64,000 nt of DNA from Hexactinellida sp. DTS-2022 (lineage: Eukaryota; Porifera; Hexactinellida): contig JAPNXP010000003.1 of NCBI GenBank assembly GCA_028753945.1, positions 6,076,001-6,140,000 on the forward strand, written 5' to 3'. Of the stretch, positions 52,297 through 63,092 are shown in pieces. Numbering within the stretch: position 1 is the stretch's first letter; each line of letters begins with the position of its first letter. The notes under the pieces are model-generated. The model made no database searches and was not told the origin of the DNA. It saw nothing but the letters and a program-made list of their open reading frames with translations. Both the position numbers and the translations under genes were made by a program.

Positions 52297-53053
52297 TATA
52301 TGTATAATCTTTTCATTTAACAAATAATGGAGCAAATTCCAAATTACTCCAGACGACAGTGCCCGGATAAGGGAGATTTGACTCTATTTTAATAAAACTT
52401 TATATATATATATACGGAAACCATCTCGGTCGAAACATTTCGAATTTCGACTTTCAAATAAGACCTAAACTCTTGTTAATAAGGAACTATTTTAAGGTCC
52501 CTTGGTTATCTGTACATTTGCTCACATTTGACTAAGAAATGAATAATATAAATATAATCAGATGGCTTAAAATATGTATGAAAATGAACAAGCCTTATTG
52601 TTGGTACCAATTTAACAACTTACATATGGTTTGTATTAACCATTATGTTGAGTTCGTTAATTATGAAGTCACTCTATTATGAACAGAGTTTTTGGTCCCT
52701 TGAATGTTTTGTACAATGGATTAGTTAACAGAATAGATAATTAACTATGGATTAGAAAAACATTAATTAATTAATTACGTTAAATGTAAGTATCAGAAAA
52801 CTATCCTAAATTCAATTAATTAAACCTTTAATTTATAATGTAATTACGTATAATAAGTATAAACCTCAAATTGTAAAAGATATTCAAATAAGAAATACCA
52901 AAATAATTCGAGAATATTCTATCCCTGCAAGCAGTTTATATACTAACACATATTCTATGTTGACCAATCAAAATCCACTTTAACCAACCTATTATTAGCA
53001 TTTAATTGATATCTGATTATCGGAAGTGATCTTTAGGAATTTATATTTTAATT

Positions 53054-53518
53054 TCAAGAAGAAATTTCGGAATCTGAACTTGGTTTTTCGATTATAATTC
53101 CATTTTGTATATCCATGGTTTCAATTTCCATTTCGTTAGTTCCAATGTCAGTTACAGTTATGCTCTGATAATCACCACAAGCTTCCGAATTAACTTTTTC
53201 CAGCAATTCCCTTAACATTTCAACTCGACTTGTTGGAATTAGAATCCCGACTTCACGTTCTAAATCTGTTGTATAAAGACGGACAACTTGTAAATAGAAG
53301 TTTCCAGTAACATCATTTGTAAGGGCTTTGCATATGTGGGACCATACACCCAGTACTGAGCCACTTAACACGTATTTAGTGGAGGAACGTAAACCGACTT
53401 CACAAGGATTGTTAGGTTGATCAAATCTGCATTTTTTATGCAGGAATTTGTGTCTACATTTTGTGAGAGATTCCTTGTAGAGATCTAGCCAATGGGGCTT
53501 AGCTTCTTCCAATGATAC
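53054..53518 (-). CDS. Terminal exon resembling the strawberry notch C-terminus
   Basis: Open frame of 154 codons preceded by a good acceptor (TTTTCTCCAG at the 53519 side) and lacking an ATG near its start, so it is best read as a last exon. Text such as CEVGLRSSTKYVLSGSVLGV, WSHICKAL, LQVVRLYTTD and VGILIPTS resembles, from memory, the C-terminal helicase-associated region of strawberry notch (SBNO) proteins, which are nuclear transcription co-regulators over 1000 residues long. The final ~35 residues are acidic. I found no upstream exons between here and the RBR gene at 54226, nor elsewhere on this strand. Either a very long intron leaves the window or this is a detached fragment. The family call is moderate. 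Confidence 0.5.
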   Translation of the reverse strand, partial: VSLEEAKPHWLDLYKESLTKCRHKFLHKKCRFDQPNNPCEVGLRSSTKYVLSGSVLGVWSHICKALTNDVTGNFYLQVVRLYTTDLEREVGILIPTSRVEMLRELLEKVNSEACGDYQSITVTDIGTNEMEIETMDIQNGIIIEKPSSDSEISS

Positions 53519-53607
53519 CTGGAGAAAATAGGTATAAATATTGGAGAAAATATTCTGAATAGTTTATACCATTTATAAATCGGAATTTAAACAAGAGGGT
53601 ATAGCTA

Positions 53608-53762
53608 TAGTGAACTCCCGTTATAAAGAAGTCGGATATACGAAATGGAGTTTTCCCACAGAGCACTAAAATGCATTAATTATTATCCGCTTATAACGAA
53701 TATCTGGATATAACGAAGGGATTTACAGGTCCCAAGCACTTCGTTATAACAAGAGTTCACTG
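53608..53762. mobile_element. MITE, family B
   Basis: AGTGAACTCCCGTTATAAAG facing GTTATAACAAGAGTTCACTG. Confidence 0.75.
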
Positions 53763-54225
53763 TAGTATAATGAGATGCAAAGAGGTTAGTTAGGTAAATT
53801 GGTTATTTATGAGTTGCAACAATATATAAATGCCCTGAATCCACTTGGCTGTATTGGCAATGTTATTATATATAGTACGTATTCATATTTCTCTATTATA
53901 CTTGACTTTAGGTGTTAATATAATGTATTAGTTCAGTTCCTATTATAACAGTTCTATTAACAAGACATAGCTACTGTATTAAGGCCTGACAGTAACATTG
54001 AACTATGTAGTTTAGTAGTAATACAGATATTCCATAGCATATCCATGGTACTTTCCTTTAAAGTACTCCGCAAAAAATGTTCAAAGGTATTTTTGAATAT
54101 TTAAATAGGTAAATTTAATAAATGATTGCATTGATTAGTATCCAAATAAAATAATAAAATTAAAAAAATATTTTAATTAAGTGATACAATTATAATATTT
54201 TAAGTGATAAAAGTATAAAATAATT

Positions 54226-55605
54226 TCAATCGAGTTCAAATCTCCAAGCTTGAAATTCTTCTATTGTAATTCCGTAGAATAGTTTGTTAACACAATCGCC
54301 TCCAATTAATGGGTCTGCATAATGTGCGTATGGGTTTTTTGAAGGAAGAATTTGGTGGCAAAGCCAACAAAAATGCGTGGAACAATGTGAACAGAGTACT
54401 TTAGAACATCCGAATATTTTCTCAACGTTTATATTACATTTCGGACATTTTTTAGTGTTTTTATCAATCCATGCTTGAGTTTCTATATCTGCACTAATTT
54501 GCTTTAATACAGCTTTTCCATATTTGCGTTCTAGAATATTCTTTTCAGTAGAACTTGCATTTGTGTATTCACGTATAATTTCCTTGAATTTATCATCACT
54601 GGAAACACAAATTGAAATGCCGTGAAAAACATGCCTGCATTTGGGACAAAAGCAGTATTTACAAACGAGACAAATCGCCATAGATTTATCAGGATTTTGT
54701 ATTTCAGAAGGAGATCCACAACTAACCAAGGGACAGGAAATTATATCGTCCATATTTTCAAGAGCTTGTTTCAGTAATAATTCGTCATATTTCGCGTAAA
54801 CAACTTTGTTTACAATTTGTGAAACAATTTGTTCTGTCAACACAGAATTGCAATTACTCTGTGGACAGGATAAATTTGAGATTGATGCATCTTGAATACG
54901 AATTTCCAGATATTTTGATAAACAAATCTTACAGAAAACATGTAAACAAGGACGCATTTGTAAACAACTTTCCCCCAAATATGTGCTCATACAAATAGCA
55001 CAATAATGGCCATTGTTAATGAAATTTTCATGTAGTTTTTGAGTATTGAAATACTCAACAATTTCCAATAAATTTGAAGATGAAATGGCATCTTGAATGG
55101 CTCGTTTATCATGAAAATATTTTGGCGATTCTAAATTTAAAGTGTATGGGAATTTAATATTGAGAAATTCGAAAATATCTTCGCTCAAGAATTGAAACCA
55201 ATCAAAGAGGATAGTTCCACCTTGTTTTTGTAACCAAATTGTGTCTAATTTGTGACACAAATAAGAAAGCTGTGAAAAATTTAGCCAACTGCAAGTTAAT
55301 TGGAATAAAGGTGGGCTTTTTGAAGGATAAAAAGACGGGAAAATAAAGTCCAAATATAAATAAGGTAAATAACTAAGACAGAATTCGGTTGAAATGAAAT
55401 CTAGTTTCAGTTTTTCGCTATTTTGGGTTGTATGAACAATTTTCTTTGTCAAAATACGGATTATTTGAGGAGGTTGTAAGTGACATGGTATTTCTAAAGT
55501 AGCGTTAATTGTTGGAGATTTCTGAAAATTCTTAAGAATATTGTCTTCACCGTAAATAGCAATAAATGTATCAATCTCAGATTGTTGAATTTCAATATTA
55601 TCCAT
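54226..55605 (-). CDS. RBR E3 ubiquitin ligase, RNF14-like (RWD plus RING1-IBR-RING2)
   Basis: Transfers ubiquitin through a RING/HECT-hybrid mechanism. Single exon; the start is the ATG at 55605, 459 residues (the open frame continues upstream only to a TTG). Residues ~1-145 read as an RWD domain (QQSEIDTFIAIYGED at the start, FPSFYPSKSPP in the middle). RING1 ligands are C202, C205, C220, H222, C225, C228, C247, C252. IBR: C291, C296, C312, C315, C320, C323, H328, C333. RING2: C387, C390, catalytic C400 in IFGCSKVLC, then C405, C408, C413, C416, H428, C438. All zinc ligands and the active-site cysteine are present. The RWD-RBR order and the GGDCVNKLFYG tail match RNF14 (ARA54). Human RNF14 is 474 residues. 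Confidence 0.92.
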   Translation of the reverse strand: MDNIEIQQSEIDTFIAIYGEDNILKNFQKSPTINATLEIPCHLQPPQIIRILTKKIVHTTQNSEKLKLDFISTEFCLSYLPYLYLDFIFPSFYPSKSPPLFQLTCSWLNFSQLSYLCHKLDTIWLQKQGGTILFDWFQFLSEDIFEFLNIKFPYTLNLESPKYFHDKRAIQDAISSSNLLEIVEYFNTQKLHENFINNGHYCAICMSTYLGESCLQMRPCLHVFCKICLSKYLEIRIQDASISNLSCPQSNCNSVLTEQIVSQIVNKVVYAKYDELLLKQALENMDDIISCPLVSCGSPSEIQNPDKSMAICLVCKYCFCPKCRHVFHGISICVSSDDKFKEIIREYTNASSTEKNILERKYGKAVLKQISADIETQAWIDKNTKKCPKCNINVEKIFGCSKVLCSHCSTHFCWLCHQILPSKNPYAHYADPLIGGDCVNKLFYGITIEEFQAWRFELD

Positions 55606-55643
55606 GGTTAAACTAACGTTATTATCAAGCAAAATAAAAAAGT

Positions 55644-55802
55644 ACAGTAGACTCTGGTTAAAATAGGAACACGGATATGGGAAATATCGGTAAATGAGTA
55701 TACAAGGTTTAATGCATGCAAGTGACTCCGGTTAATACAAATTCCGGATAATACGAACAAATTTCGACGGGCCCCTGGTGTTCCTATTGACGAGTTCTAA
55801 TG
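55644..55802. mobile_element. MITE, family D, 38 bp upstream of the RBR ATG
   Basis: CAGTAGACTCTGGTTAAAAT facing TTGACGAGTTCTAATG. It occupies the position where the RBR promoter would be expected. Confidence 0.7.
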
Positions 55803-56192
55803 TATTATTCATATAAGAATATGTGCACCGTTGTATAAATTATACTACTAAAGCTCAGCAATATAAATGACAAGTAAATGAACAAACAAAACGTCAAAGG
55901 ATTACTTATAAATAGGCCAACACGTTTTCTAATGTAATTTTCATACACTGACAAGGTCATTATTGTTTCAGGGAAATATTATGAAGGCAAATTTCACAGT
56001 TAATTAAATACAGTAGTATCAAATTTAAAGGTATTATAATGATTTATATATAGGCCAATCTGTAACAATTTGAATTTTGCAAATGCAAATTTGAATATTA
56101 CCTATATAATATTTCAAAGCAAACATATTACATTACTCATTAATTAAGAGATTAGTATACTTCCCTGGTAATATACATTCCTGACAGTTACT

Positions 56193-57242
56193 ATGGCAAC
56201 AGAAGGTATGTACGATGTTATTGTAGTTGGAGCTGGTGTGGAGGGAATTTCAACCGGTCTATTTTTAGCAAAAAAAGGTGTGAAAACTTTAATTCTAGAA
56301 CAATATGGTTTGTACCACACTAGAGGGAGTTCTTCAGGAGAAAGTAGGATAATTCGAATTGCATACCATAAGGAGATTTATGTTACTATGGTGATTGAAG
56401 CGTACAGATTATGGAAAGAAATTGAAAAAGAATTTGGTGAAAATATTATGAGTATTCGTGGTGGATTTTTTCTAGCAGTCAATAAAATCTCAGAACAAAA
56501 AGTGATTAAAGAAGCAAGTTTTCATTTGAAAAATGCAAAACTAGACTATGAAATTATAAATGGGAAAGAAATCAAGAAAAGATGGCCGTTTTTAAAGGTA
56601 GATAACAATGCTTTGGCTCTATGGGAACCTACAATGGGTATATTGTATGCAAGAAAAGCAATAAATGCAATGTTAGGCTTATTTATAAAGCAAGGCGGTT
56701 CAGTGATTGATCATAGAAAAGTGGTACGCATTGAACAAACATCAAAATTCGGACAAAATATAATAAAAATAACCACCCATAATGGAGAAATCTACTTTTG
56801 TAAAAATATCGCTATATGTGCTGGACCATGGACAAATCACGTGCTTTCATTGGTCAATCTCAAACTGCCTATTTCGCCACAAAAAATAGTTGTACCTTTC
56901 TGGAAGATTCAAGAAAATAATCTAAACAAGTTTTCATTGGCTGAAATTCCTGTGTTTGTTTTCTGGAAAGAAACGGATGTGAAATTTTTCTATGTAACAC
57001 AAGAATTTGATTACCCAGGCATGCTAAAAATAGCGACCCATACTTCAACACCTTGTGACCCAGATGAGAGAGATATTTCAGAAAATGATCCTTCAATAAT
57101 CTCTAAAATTTCAGGGTTTATTTCTGACTATTTCATTCCTGGGACAATAGCTACAAAGCCTAGTGTAATTGACCACTGTATCTATACACTAACGCCTGAT
57201 TATGACTTTATAATGGACCAGGGTTGGGTTCAAGTACTTTGA
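56193..57242 (+). CDS. Sarcosine/pipecolate-oxidase-like FAD enzyme, truncated by a transposon
   Basis: FAD-dependent amine oxidase of the MSOX/PIPOX type, which oxidises N-methyl or cyclic amino acids, normally in peroxisomes. Residues 8-18 (DVIVVGAGVEG) carry the GxGxxG nucleotide-binding motif (13-18). HTRGSSSGESRIIR follows, as in PIPOX; Cys329 in DHCIYTLTPD matches the cysteine that binds FAD covalently in this family. Codon 342 (Asp of FIMD) is the last native codon. The frame then reads seven residues from an inserted hAT-like element and stops at 57242. The missing part of the last domain lies at 57764-57931. As it stands, the product lacks the final ~55 residues including the peroxisomal signal, so this allele is probably non-functional. 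Confidence 0.88.
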   Translation: MATEGMYDVIVVGAGVEGISTGLFLAKKGVKTLILEQYGLYHTRGSSSGESRIIRIAYHKEIYVTMVIEAYRLWKEIEKEFGENIMSIRGGFFLAVNKISEQKVIKEASFHLKNAKLDYEIINGKEIKKRWPFLKVDNNALALWEPTMGILYARKAINAMLGLFIKQGGSVIDHRKVVRIEQTSKFGQNIIKITTHNGEIYFCKNIAICAGPWTNHVLSLVNLKLPISPQKIVVPFWKIQENNLNKFSLAEIPVFVFWKETDVKFFYVTQEFDYPGMLKIATHTSTPCDPDERDISENDPSIISKISGFISDYFIPGTIATKPSVIDHCIYTLTPDYDFIMDQGWVQVL

Positions 57243-57755
57243 AAGTACTTAAGTACAAGTAACAAGTACTCCAAAAAATTTCAAGTACAATTACAAGTAC
57301 AATTACAATTGAAATGAAAGTACTTAAGTACAATTACAAGTACTTTCGGAAAGTACTTAAGTACAATTTTAAGTACTTTTGAAATTTAATGGGAATTAAT
57401 ATTGCTGATAGACGATAATTAGTTCTCTACGTTCAAACACAACAAATATAAATGAACATAATTAAGATCAATCCATATTAGACCTAAGAAACATCAGTGT
57501 TTCAAAGTAGTATAGTGAGCTTGCACTGCAATGATCAACAATAGAAACTATAGTGTTGATCAATAAATTGGCAACAAAGCCAACAATCATTCTAGTTAAG
57601 AATAGAAGTTTAATAAAAAGTACTTGAAAAAGTACTTGAAAAGTAATTTAAATTTCAAGTACATTTGGAAAGTATTTAAGTACAAGTACAAGTACTCAAT
57701 AATGTGTACTTAAGTACAGAAGTACTTAAGTAAATTGTACTTGAACCCAACCCTG
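57219..57755. mobile_element. hAT-like non-autonomous element, 537 bp, inside the oxidase gene
   Basis: Terminal inverted repeats CAGGGTTGGGTTCAAGTAC and its inverse at 57737-57755. An exact 8-bp duplication TAATGGAC lies at 57211-57218 and 57756-57763. Subterminal regions are packed with AAGTACTTAAGTACAA-type palindromes, as is usual for hAT transposase binding sites. No transposase frame. Only copy in the window. Confidence 0.95.
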
Positions 57756-57763
57756 TAATGGAC

Positions 57764-57931
57764 CAACATCCTATTCATAAGAATATATACTTTTGTTGTG
57801 GCTTTTCAGGACAAGGGTTTAAACTAGCACCTGTGATTGGTCAACTGATGGCAGATTTGATAATTGGGAGTGAGATAAGATTTGAAATGAAAGATTTCAA
57901 AATGAATCGATTTACAAAAGCGAAGCTCTAA
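57764..57931 (+). pseudogene. Detached 3' coding end of the oxidase gene
   Basis: Open for 55 codons to TAA, in the frame the gene would have if element and one target copy were removed: 342 + 55 = 397 residues, against about 390 in human PIPOX. It contains FCCGFSGQGFKLAPVIGQL, the conserved last FAD-binding segment of the family, and ends in AKL, a canonical type-1 peroxisomal targeting tripeptide. No stop or frameshift has accumulated, so the break looks recent. Confidence 0.88.
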
Positions 57932-58099
57932 ACGAATTCCTAATCTTTACTTTTACATATATTTGTTTACAATTGTATTTAGTTGGGTTCCCATTGAAAT
58001 ATATATCTTAAATAATCCACGACCCGATAAAGCATTAGTTTTTGATTTTTGAATGAATCTAGAAATATGGATTAAACACTTGGGATTTCACTAGCCAAT

Positions 58100-58290
58100 T
58101 GTATTTTTTGTTTTGGAGGCACTTTTAATCAATAACCGACCAAAGTATAGTGCCTCCAAAGGACATACTGTCGGCACAGCTGTAATTTTAGATTTTTTAA
58201 CCAGTTATTTTTACAGCATTTTCTTTTGGAGGCACTATTAATCACCCAAAGACCTAAATATAGTGCCTCCAAAGGACAACCTATTTTCTG
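58100..58290. repeat. 115-bp repeat, third array
   Basis: Two units of the TAGTGCCTCCAAAGGACA repeat, starting and ending with inverted GGAGGCAC text. Confidence 0.65.
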
Positions 58291-58472
58291 GTCCCAAGTG
58301 TAGATCTGTTTCCCTATAAGCAACTCATTGTTGCAAATAGACAAACAAAAAGTTCACTTTTATTAAGCAACTCAAAGTTGTTAATAGATGAATCCCAATT
58401 ACAATAATCGCACAAATAATAATAATGATTTACTATAAAATTAGTACGTACACTGCGTTTTGTATCGACATA

Positions 58473-58655
58473 CAGTAGAACCTCGTTAATACTACACCAA
58501 CGGACGGTGAACATTTGTTCGCTTTATCCGGAGTTCGTATTAACCGGAGTAACACCCATTGAATAGCCATCGTAGGGACCTGATTTTGTGGAACTGTTTG
58601 TTCGTCTTATCCGGATATTAGTATTAACCGTGTTCGTACTAACGAGGTTCTACTG
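58473..58655. mobile_element. MITE, family E, complete
   Basis: CAGTAGAACCTCGTTAATAC facing ACTAACGAGGTTCTACTG, TA outside both ends. Confidence 0.85.
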
Positions 58656-59134
58656 TATATAGGTTGGTCATCTGACTTGATAATTTTTCCATGTAGGACT
58701 TCTTCAATAAATATATGCTCTCATGATTTCAATACCGTATAGTATTTTTATAATATTTTTTTACTTTCCAAAGTGCGGTCTCTGTTATATACCTTTCCCG
58801 GTGAATTACCCCCTTTCACCATTTTCCAGGAAACTGTATTATCTTATGAAACTGATAATGTGTGTTTTCTTTATCAGTTCTAGTACGTACTGTATTAATT
58901 AAGAGAATGACGAATAACTACGTAATCATGTTTTACTCATTTTAAAGAAATTCCTCCTATTAGCAACTTAGCCTATTAGCAACTAATTTTGCAACAAAAC
59001 CCAAGTTGCTAATAAAGCAACTACACTGAATTTATATTGTAGGCGCTACTGTATTAGTATACATTACTATACAACCATTTAACAAGAAATGAAAGAGGGA
59101 CTTAGAACTTGCATTCTAGAATCTTTAAATTACT

Positions 59135-60331
59135 ATGGCAACTGCTAATCCCAAGGGAGAAAATTCGGATATTTTCAAAACGGTAGAACAACAAATAACG
59201 GTTACTTTCGAGAGTTTCATTCAACAGATTATAGCAAGACGAAATGTGCTACTTAAACAAATACGGAAATTAAAGATGGATTTTGAGGAAAATCTTATTT
59301 CTCAAAATACTACATTACAAGATCTAGATAAAATTTGTGTTCAGCTACAAGACATGAGTCAAAAACAAAATACAACATCGAATTTCCTTCAGTTAAGTTT
59401 AGCTCCGATCGAAAAACAGATTTCCGATATAAAAACTGCCATGATTAAGCCTCCAAAAATACAATTCTTATGCCAAACTCAAATAATAAGGGATATGATA
59501 AGGGATCTGGGAAAGTTAAATTTCGAAGGGAAATCGGTTGATTACACCAGCAAACACAAGGCTACAGATTTAATCGGTGTAAGAGATGTAGATAATATTC
59601 ATGTCGATGATACATGTCTTTATGTAGTTGGGAAGCAAACGATCAGAACATACGATACAACCAATTGGGAATTGAAAGGCACTTATAATTTCGAGGATAC
59701 TAACATATCTGCAATAGTAACAACAACAAAGAGTTATTGTTATACAATTTTTAAGACTGTCAATAGTACCGGTACGTATTATACTTATATCATAAACAAG
59801 TTTACCAAAGACAGATTTCAATCAATAAAGCAACACAAGTTATCAGGAGGATCATATAACGATAATGGTCTATTCACAAGTATTGCAACCTCGTCAGAAG
59901 ATGAGGTATTCATAACTGATAATCGTAATAACAGAATCTGCGTGTTCGATTCAAATCTCTTCTATAGGAGAGATTTTGGAACAAAAACTTTAAAAGAGCC
60001 TACTCTAATTCAAATTCACGAAAATCGAGTTATTATAAAGGATAATTCGAAGGAGTTACACCTATTTAACAAGGAAGGAGATCACTTAGGGAATCTACCG
60101 GAATATGGAGACATTAGTCGCATTGAATGGTTCTGTTTTGACTCAAGCAATAACATGATATTCTCAATCAATAATTCTATCAGAATAATATCCCATAATG
60201 GAGAGTTGCTACACGCATTAGGAAGTGAGGACAAAGGAAGAGAAGACATAACCGGATGTGGTGCAATAGCAGTATATAAAGACAGAATCATAGTGGCCTG
60301 TAATCTTCTCAACTCCATCAAGATATTCTAA
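59135..60331 (+). CDS. Coiled-coil/NHL-repeat protein (TRIM-NHL-like, no RING or B-box)
   Basis: A 398-residue single-exon protein, paralogue of 45471-46706. ATG at 59135. The N-terminal MATANPKGENSDIF leads to a coiled coil at ~25-75 containing FIQQIIARRNVLLKQIRKLK, which aligns with [19 protein letters not shown] of the paralogue. It shares CQTQIIRDMIRDLGKL before the propeller (paralogue [17 protein letters not shown]). The NHL repeats from ~150 are more degenerate; the clearest are SIATSSEDEVFITDNRNNRI and a WFCFDSSNNMIFS blade. The C-terminus, GCGAIAVYKDRIIVACNLLN, closes the propeller. It lies 1.2 kb downstream of the broken oxidase gene. Ligand unknown; catalytic ubiquitin ligase activity not expected without a RING. 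Confidence 0.83.
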   Translation: MATANPKGENSDIFKTVEQQITVTFESFIQQIIARRNVLLKQIRKLKMDFEENLISQNTTLQDLDKICVQLQDMSQKQNTTSNFLQLSLAPIEKQISDIKTAMIKPPKIQFLCQTQIIRDMIRDLGKLNFEGKSVDYTSKHKATDLIGVRDVDNIHVDDTCLYVVGKQTIRTYDTTNWELKGTYNFEDTNISAIVTTTKSYCYTIFKTVNSTGTYYTYIINKFTKDRFQSIKQHKLSGGSYNDNGLFTSIATSSEDEVFITDNRNNRICVFDSNLFYRRDFGTKTLKEPTLIQIHENRVIIKDNSKELHLFNKEGDHLGNLPEYGDISRIEWFCFDSSNNMIFSINNSIRIISHNGELLHALGSEDKGREDITGCGAIAVYKDRIIVACNLLNSIKIF

Positions 60332-61016
60332 CTGTATACTCAGTAGTTATACTTAGTAGTTAGTAGTTATACCTAGTTAGTAGTTAGTAGTTAGTAGTTA
60401 GTAGTAGTTATATCTAGTTAATAGTTTGTATATCTAGTAATTATTAGTTTGTATAGTTAGTAGTTAATAAGTTATATCTTAGTTGCCAATTGAAAGTGAA
60501 AGTGAAAATGAAAGTGTTTTTTTCTTTCTATTTATATCTTGGACCCCAGGGCATCTATGTCATATTATATAAGTTATGATAAGTTATTAAGTTAAGTTAA
60601 TAAGTTATTAATTAAGTTAAGTTAAGTTAACACTTATATCTAGTAGTTAGTAATTAGATTCTAGTAATTAGTTGTTCGCATATTATGGAGTCTCTATATT
60701 ATGAACACAATTTTGGTCCCTTGAATGTTAACAATATAATAATATAATAATACAAGGATGATTATTAATGAAAGTATTATTACATTAGCTGTGTAGTCCA
60801 ATAGACTAATTCTGTTAACTGATTAAATTAAATTGTAAGCTAAATATCATACAAATATACTTGTTAGTATCTGGCATTTCTACTGAGTAATATGAAAAAT
60901 ATCAAAATTAGTTCTTTAATTAAAATTTAATCAATATGTACAAGGTATCAGTTATAGTAGATAAGTTTAACTATACTCTCAATATAATAACAAAATCAGT
61001 ATTTATGTACAATAAG
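60332..61016. other. Intergenic with TAGTTAG-rich tracts
   Basis: Short-period TAGTAGTTAG (about 60340-60480) and TTAAGTTAA (about 60560-60640) runs, then a family I fragment (GAGTCTCTATATTATGAACA, near 60690). No gene. Confidence 0.6.
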
Positions 61017-61319
61017 TTAAACAGTTAATGTATTACATGGTTGGGAGCCAAACTGTAATTCGAAATCTTTCAAAACTAAATGATCAGAAAGAACTTTATT
61101 TACTTTAACATCTTCTCTTTTCTGAACATATTTTGAAAACTTTTGTGAGCAATTGAGGTAAACAAGAAATGAAAGCATACAAACTAACAATACACAAAAT
61201 ATTCCAAAGAAAAACATTGTCGGTATAACAATAAAATTAAAAATTTCATTTTTAGTCAAACAAAATACAAGTTTTGTTTGAAAAGTTAAAATTAAAAATA
61301 TAAATGCTGTTTGCTTCAT
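61017..61319 (-). CDS. Small predicted membrane protein, unknown
   Basis: 100-codon frame from the ATG at 61319 (MKQTAFIFLILTFQTKLVFC looks like a signal peptide). A second hydrophobic stretch, IVIPTMFFFGIFCVLLVCML / SFLVYL, is followed by a basic, hydrophilic tail. This is the layout of a short type I membrane protein with a cytoplasmic tail of about 45 residues. Not recognised. It could also be the only visible exon of a longer gene. The codon pattern is plausible but the frame is short. Confidence 0.45.
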   Translation of the reverse strand: MKQTAFIFLILTFQTKLVFCLTKNEIFNFIVIPTMFFFGIFCVLLVCMLSFLVYLNCSQKFSKYVQKREDVKVNKVLSDHLVLKDFELQFGSQPCNTLTV

Positions 61320-62682
61320 ATTAACCAAGAGGATAAATAAGTATCGAATTTTCTGTTTAAATACTAAACTGTGTGTAAGGAAATACAGTTACCCCTATTT
61401 TGCATGTAAGCAAATTAAATGATATTAAGTAGACTCCGTTTCATAAGTCACGTTAAGTATATTGAAATGATTAAGTTATAAATTTTCCATTAGCATATGA
61501 ATATAAGTTAAATAATTATAATATATCTTACATGGCTTAGCTAATAACCGTTAGATTTAATTAAGATTTGTGTGAATATATAATGTTATGCTGAATAAAT
61601 TGCAATCTGTTTGATTAGATAATAATCATGTAAGGGTTTTAAAATGATGATGTAGAAACTGAATATTGAAAAATGGATTAAAAGGGATACATGAAAGATA
61701 ATTATATAAATAATTAAATTTTTGCCGTTGTTATTTTTATGATTATGAAAATACAGTCAACTCCGTTTAATCGGGTTACTTTTGTACAAGGATAGTTTGA
61801 CCCAATTAAGCGGAGAACCCAATAAACCGAAATTATACTATTTTTAGATTAAATCCTAAGAAAATATAAATTATAACTCAGCCACTAATTCTATATTATG
61901 GATATTTTCTAACTCATTTAAAATAATTGTAGGCATAATTTAGGAAAATGAGATATACATAATGTGCCATATGGGTTATGAATAAATAATAAATATATAA
62001 TCAACAGTTGTTCCAATACATAGTTGATCCAATTAGTTGAAATAATAATATAATACAATTACCCAACAAATAATTCTACCAATCGAACTGAGATTGCCCG
62101 CATTTGCATTATTGTTAGGCGCCAAAATGTTATTTTGTCAAAGGAATGTTTGAAACTTTTGCGGTAAAAAACTCAAATTTAACTGATTTATTTCATTGGC
62201 GCACGCGGGATAAAATGAATGCTAATTAAAATTATCACTAAATTATTTAGGTTAGCTAAGCAAGCTATAAAAATGTGTTTTTCCCTGTCATGAACTTGTG
62301 GCACAAGTGGCACAAAAATTCCGTTTGTTCAAATACTTATATTCAGGTAGAGTACTAGCTGAATCTAAACCTTTGAATTATATTATAACTCAATCAACTT
62401 TAGCAGGGGATTAATGGGCCATTACTAATAGATTTGGAAACCGTCCAGTTTCTTCAATCAACTCGAAATAAATAAAGAAGAAAGGTAATTAGTAGCCCGT
62501 AGGCTAAAATGGACTTCCTAATAACACCCAAAATATGAAAATTCAAAATAATTCAAAATAAAAATCCTAAAACCCCCCAAAAACAAATAAAAACCCTCAA
62601 AATCCTTTTAACCAATTCGGAACATACAAATAAGTAGATATACATATTGCCATATATATACATTATACATACTGCATTGTTC

Positions 62683-63092
62683 AGTGTATTATACAGCCAT
62701 TTGTAAATACGCTCCTAATCCTGGTCTGATCCAATTTCCATACGCCTAAATCAGGATGTTATCCAGGCGTGCTGGGCGCGCCTAAAGGAGCGTAATTTGG
62801 CAGGATTTTAATCTAGACGTACAAAAATCGAGTCTAGGCCTACAATTTCGAGAGCTGCTCCCATAGACTTAATACAAGATGATTAATCTAGGCGTACAAA
62901 ATGAAAACTGAACGAGCTCAAACTAAATCTAGGAGCGCGGTAAATATTTCCTGGATGAAAGCCTGGCCTAAATCACAAATTTATGTTACGGTATAGGAGA
63001 AGTTTCCAAATTTTCACGATCTTAATTAAAATTTTCCAAAAAATCATACTCCAAAAGGATCGTCTCGCGCTCCTGGATATTTCCTTGATAAT
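62683..63092. mobile_element. Family L element interrupted by a family M element
   Basis: Family L text runs 62683-62753, stops, and resumes at 62967. The 213-bp segment 62754-62966 belongs to family M (GAGCTGCTCCCATAGACTTA, ACGAGCTCAAACTAAATCTA). CCTAAATCA is present at both junctions (62745-62753 and 62967-62975), a 9-bp (or 8-bp plus chance) duplication. Confidence 0.75.

Larger units (their letters stand above)
51697..53053. other. Intergenic, mostly MITEs
   Basis: Two full MITEs (51728-52049, 52129-52296), a family I fragment (about 52640-52705) and AT-rich unique sequence. No gene seen. Confidence 0.6.
57932..59134. other. Intergenic, repeats
   Basis: The 115-bp repeat (58100-58290), one complete family E MITE (58473-58655) and a family H remnant (about 58945-59030). 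No gene seen. Confidence 0.6.
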
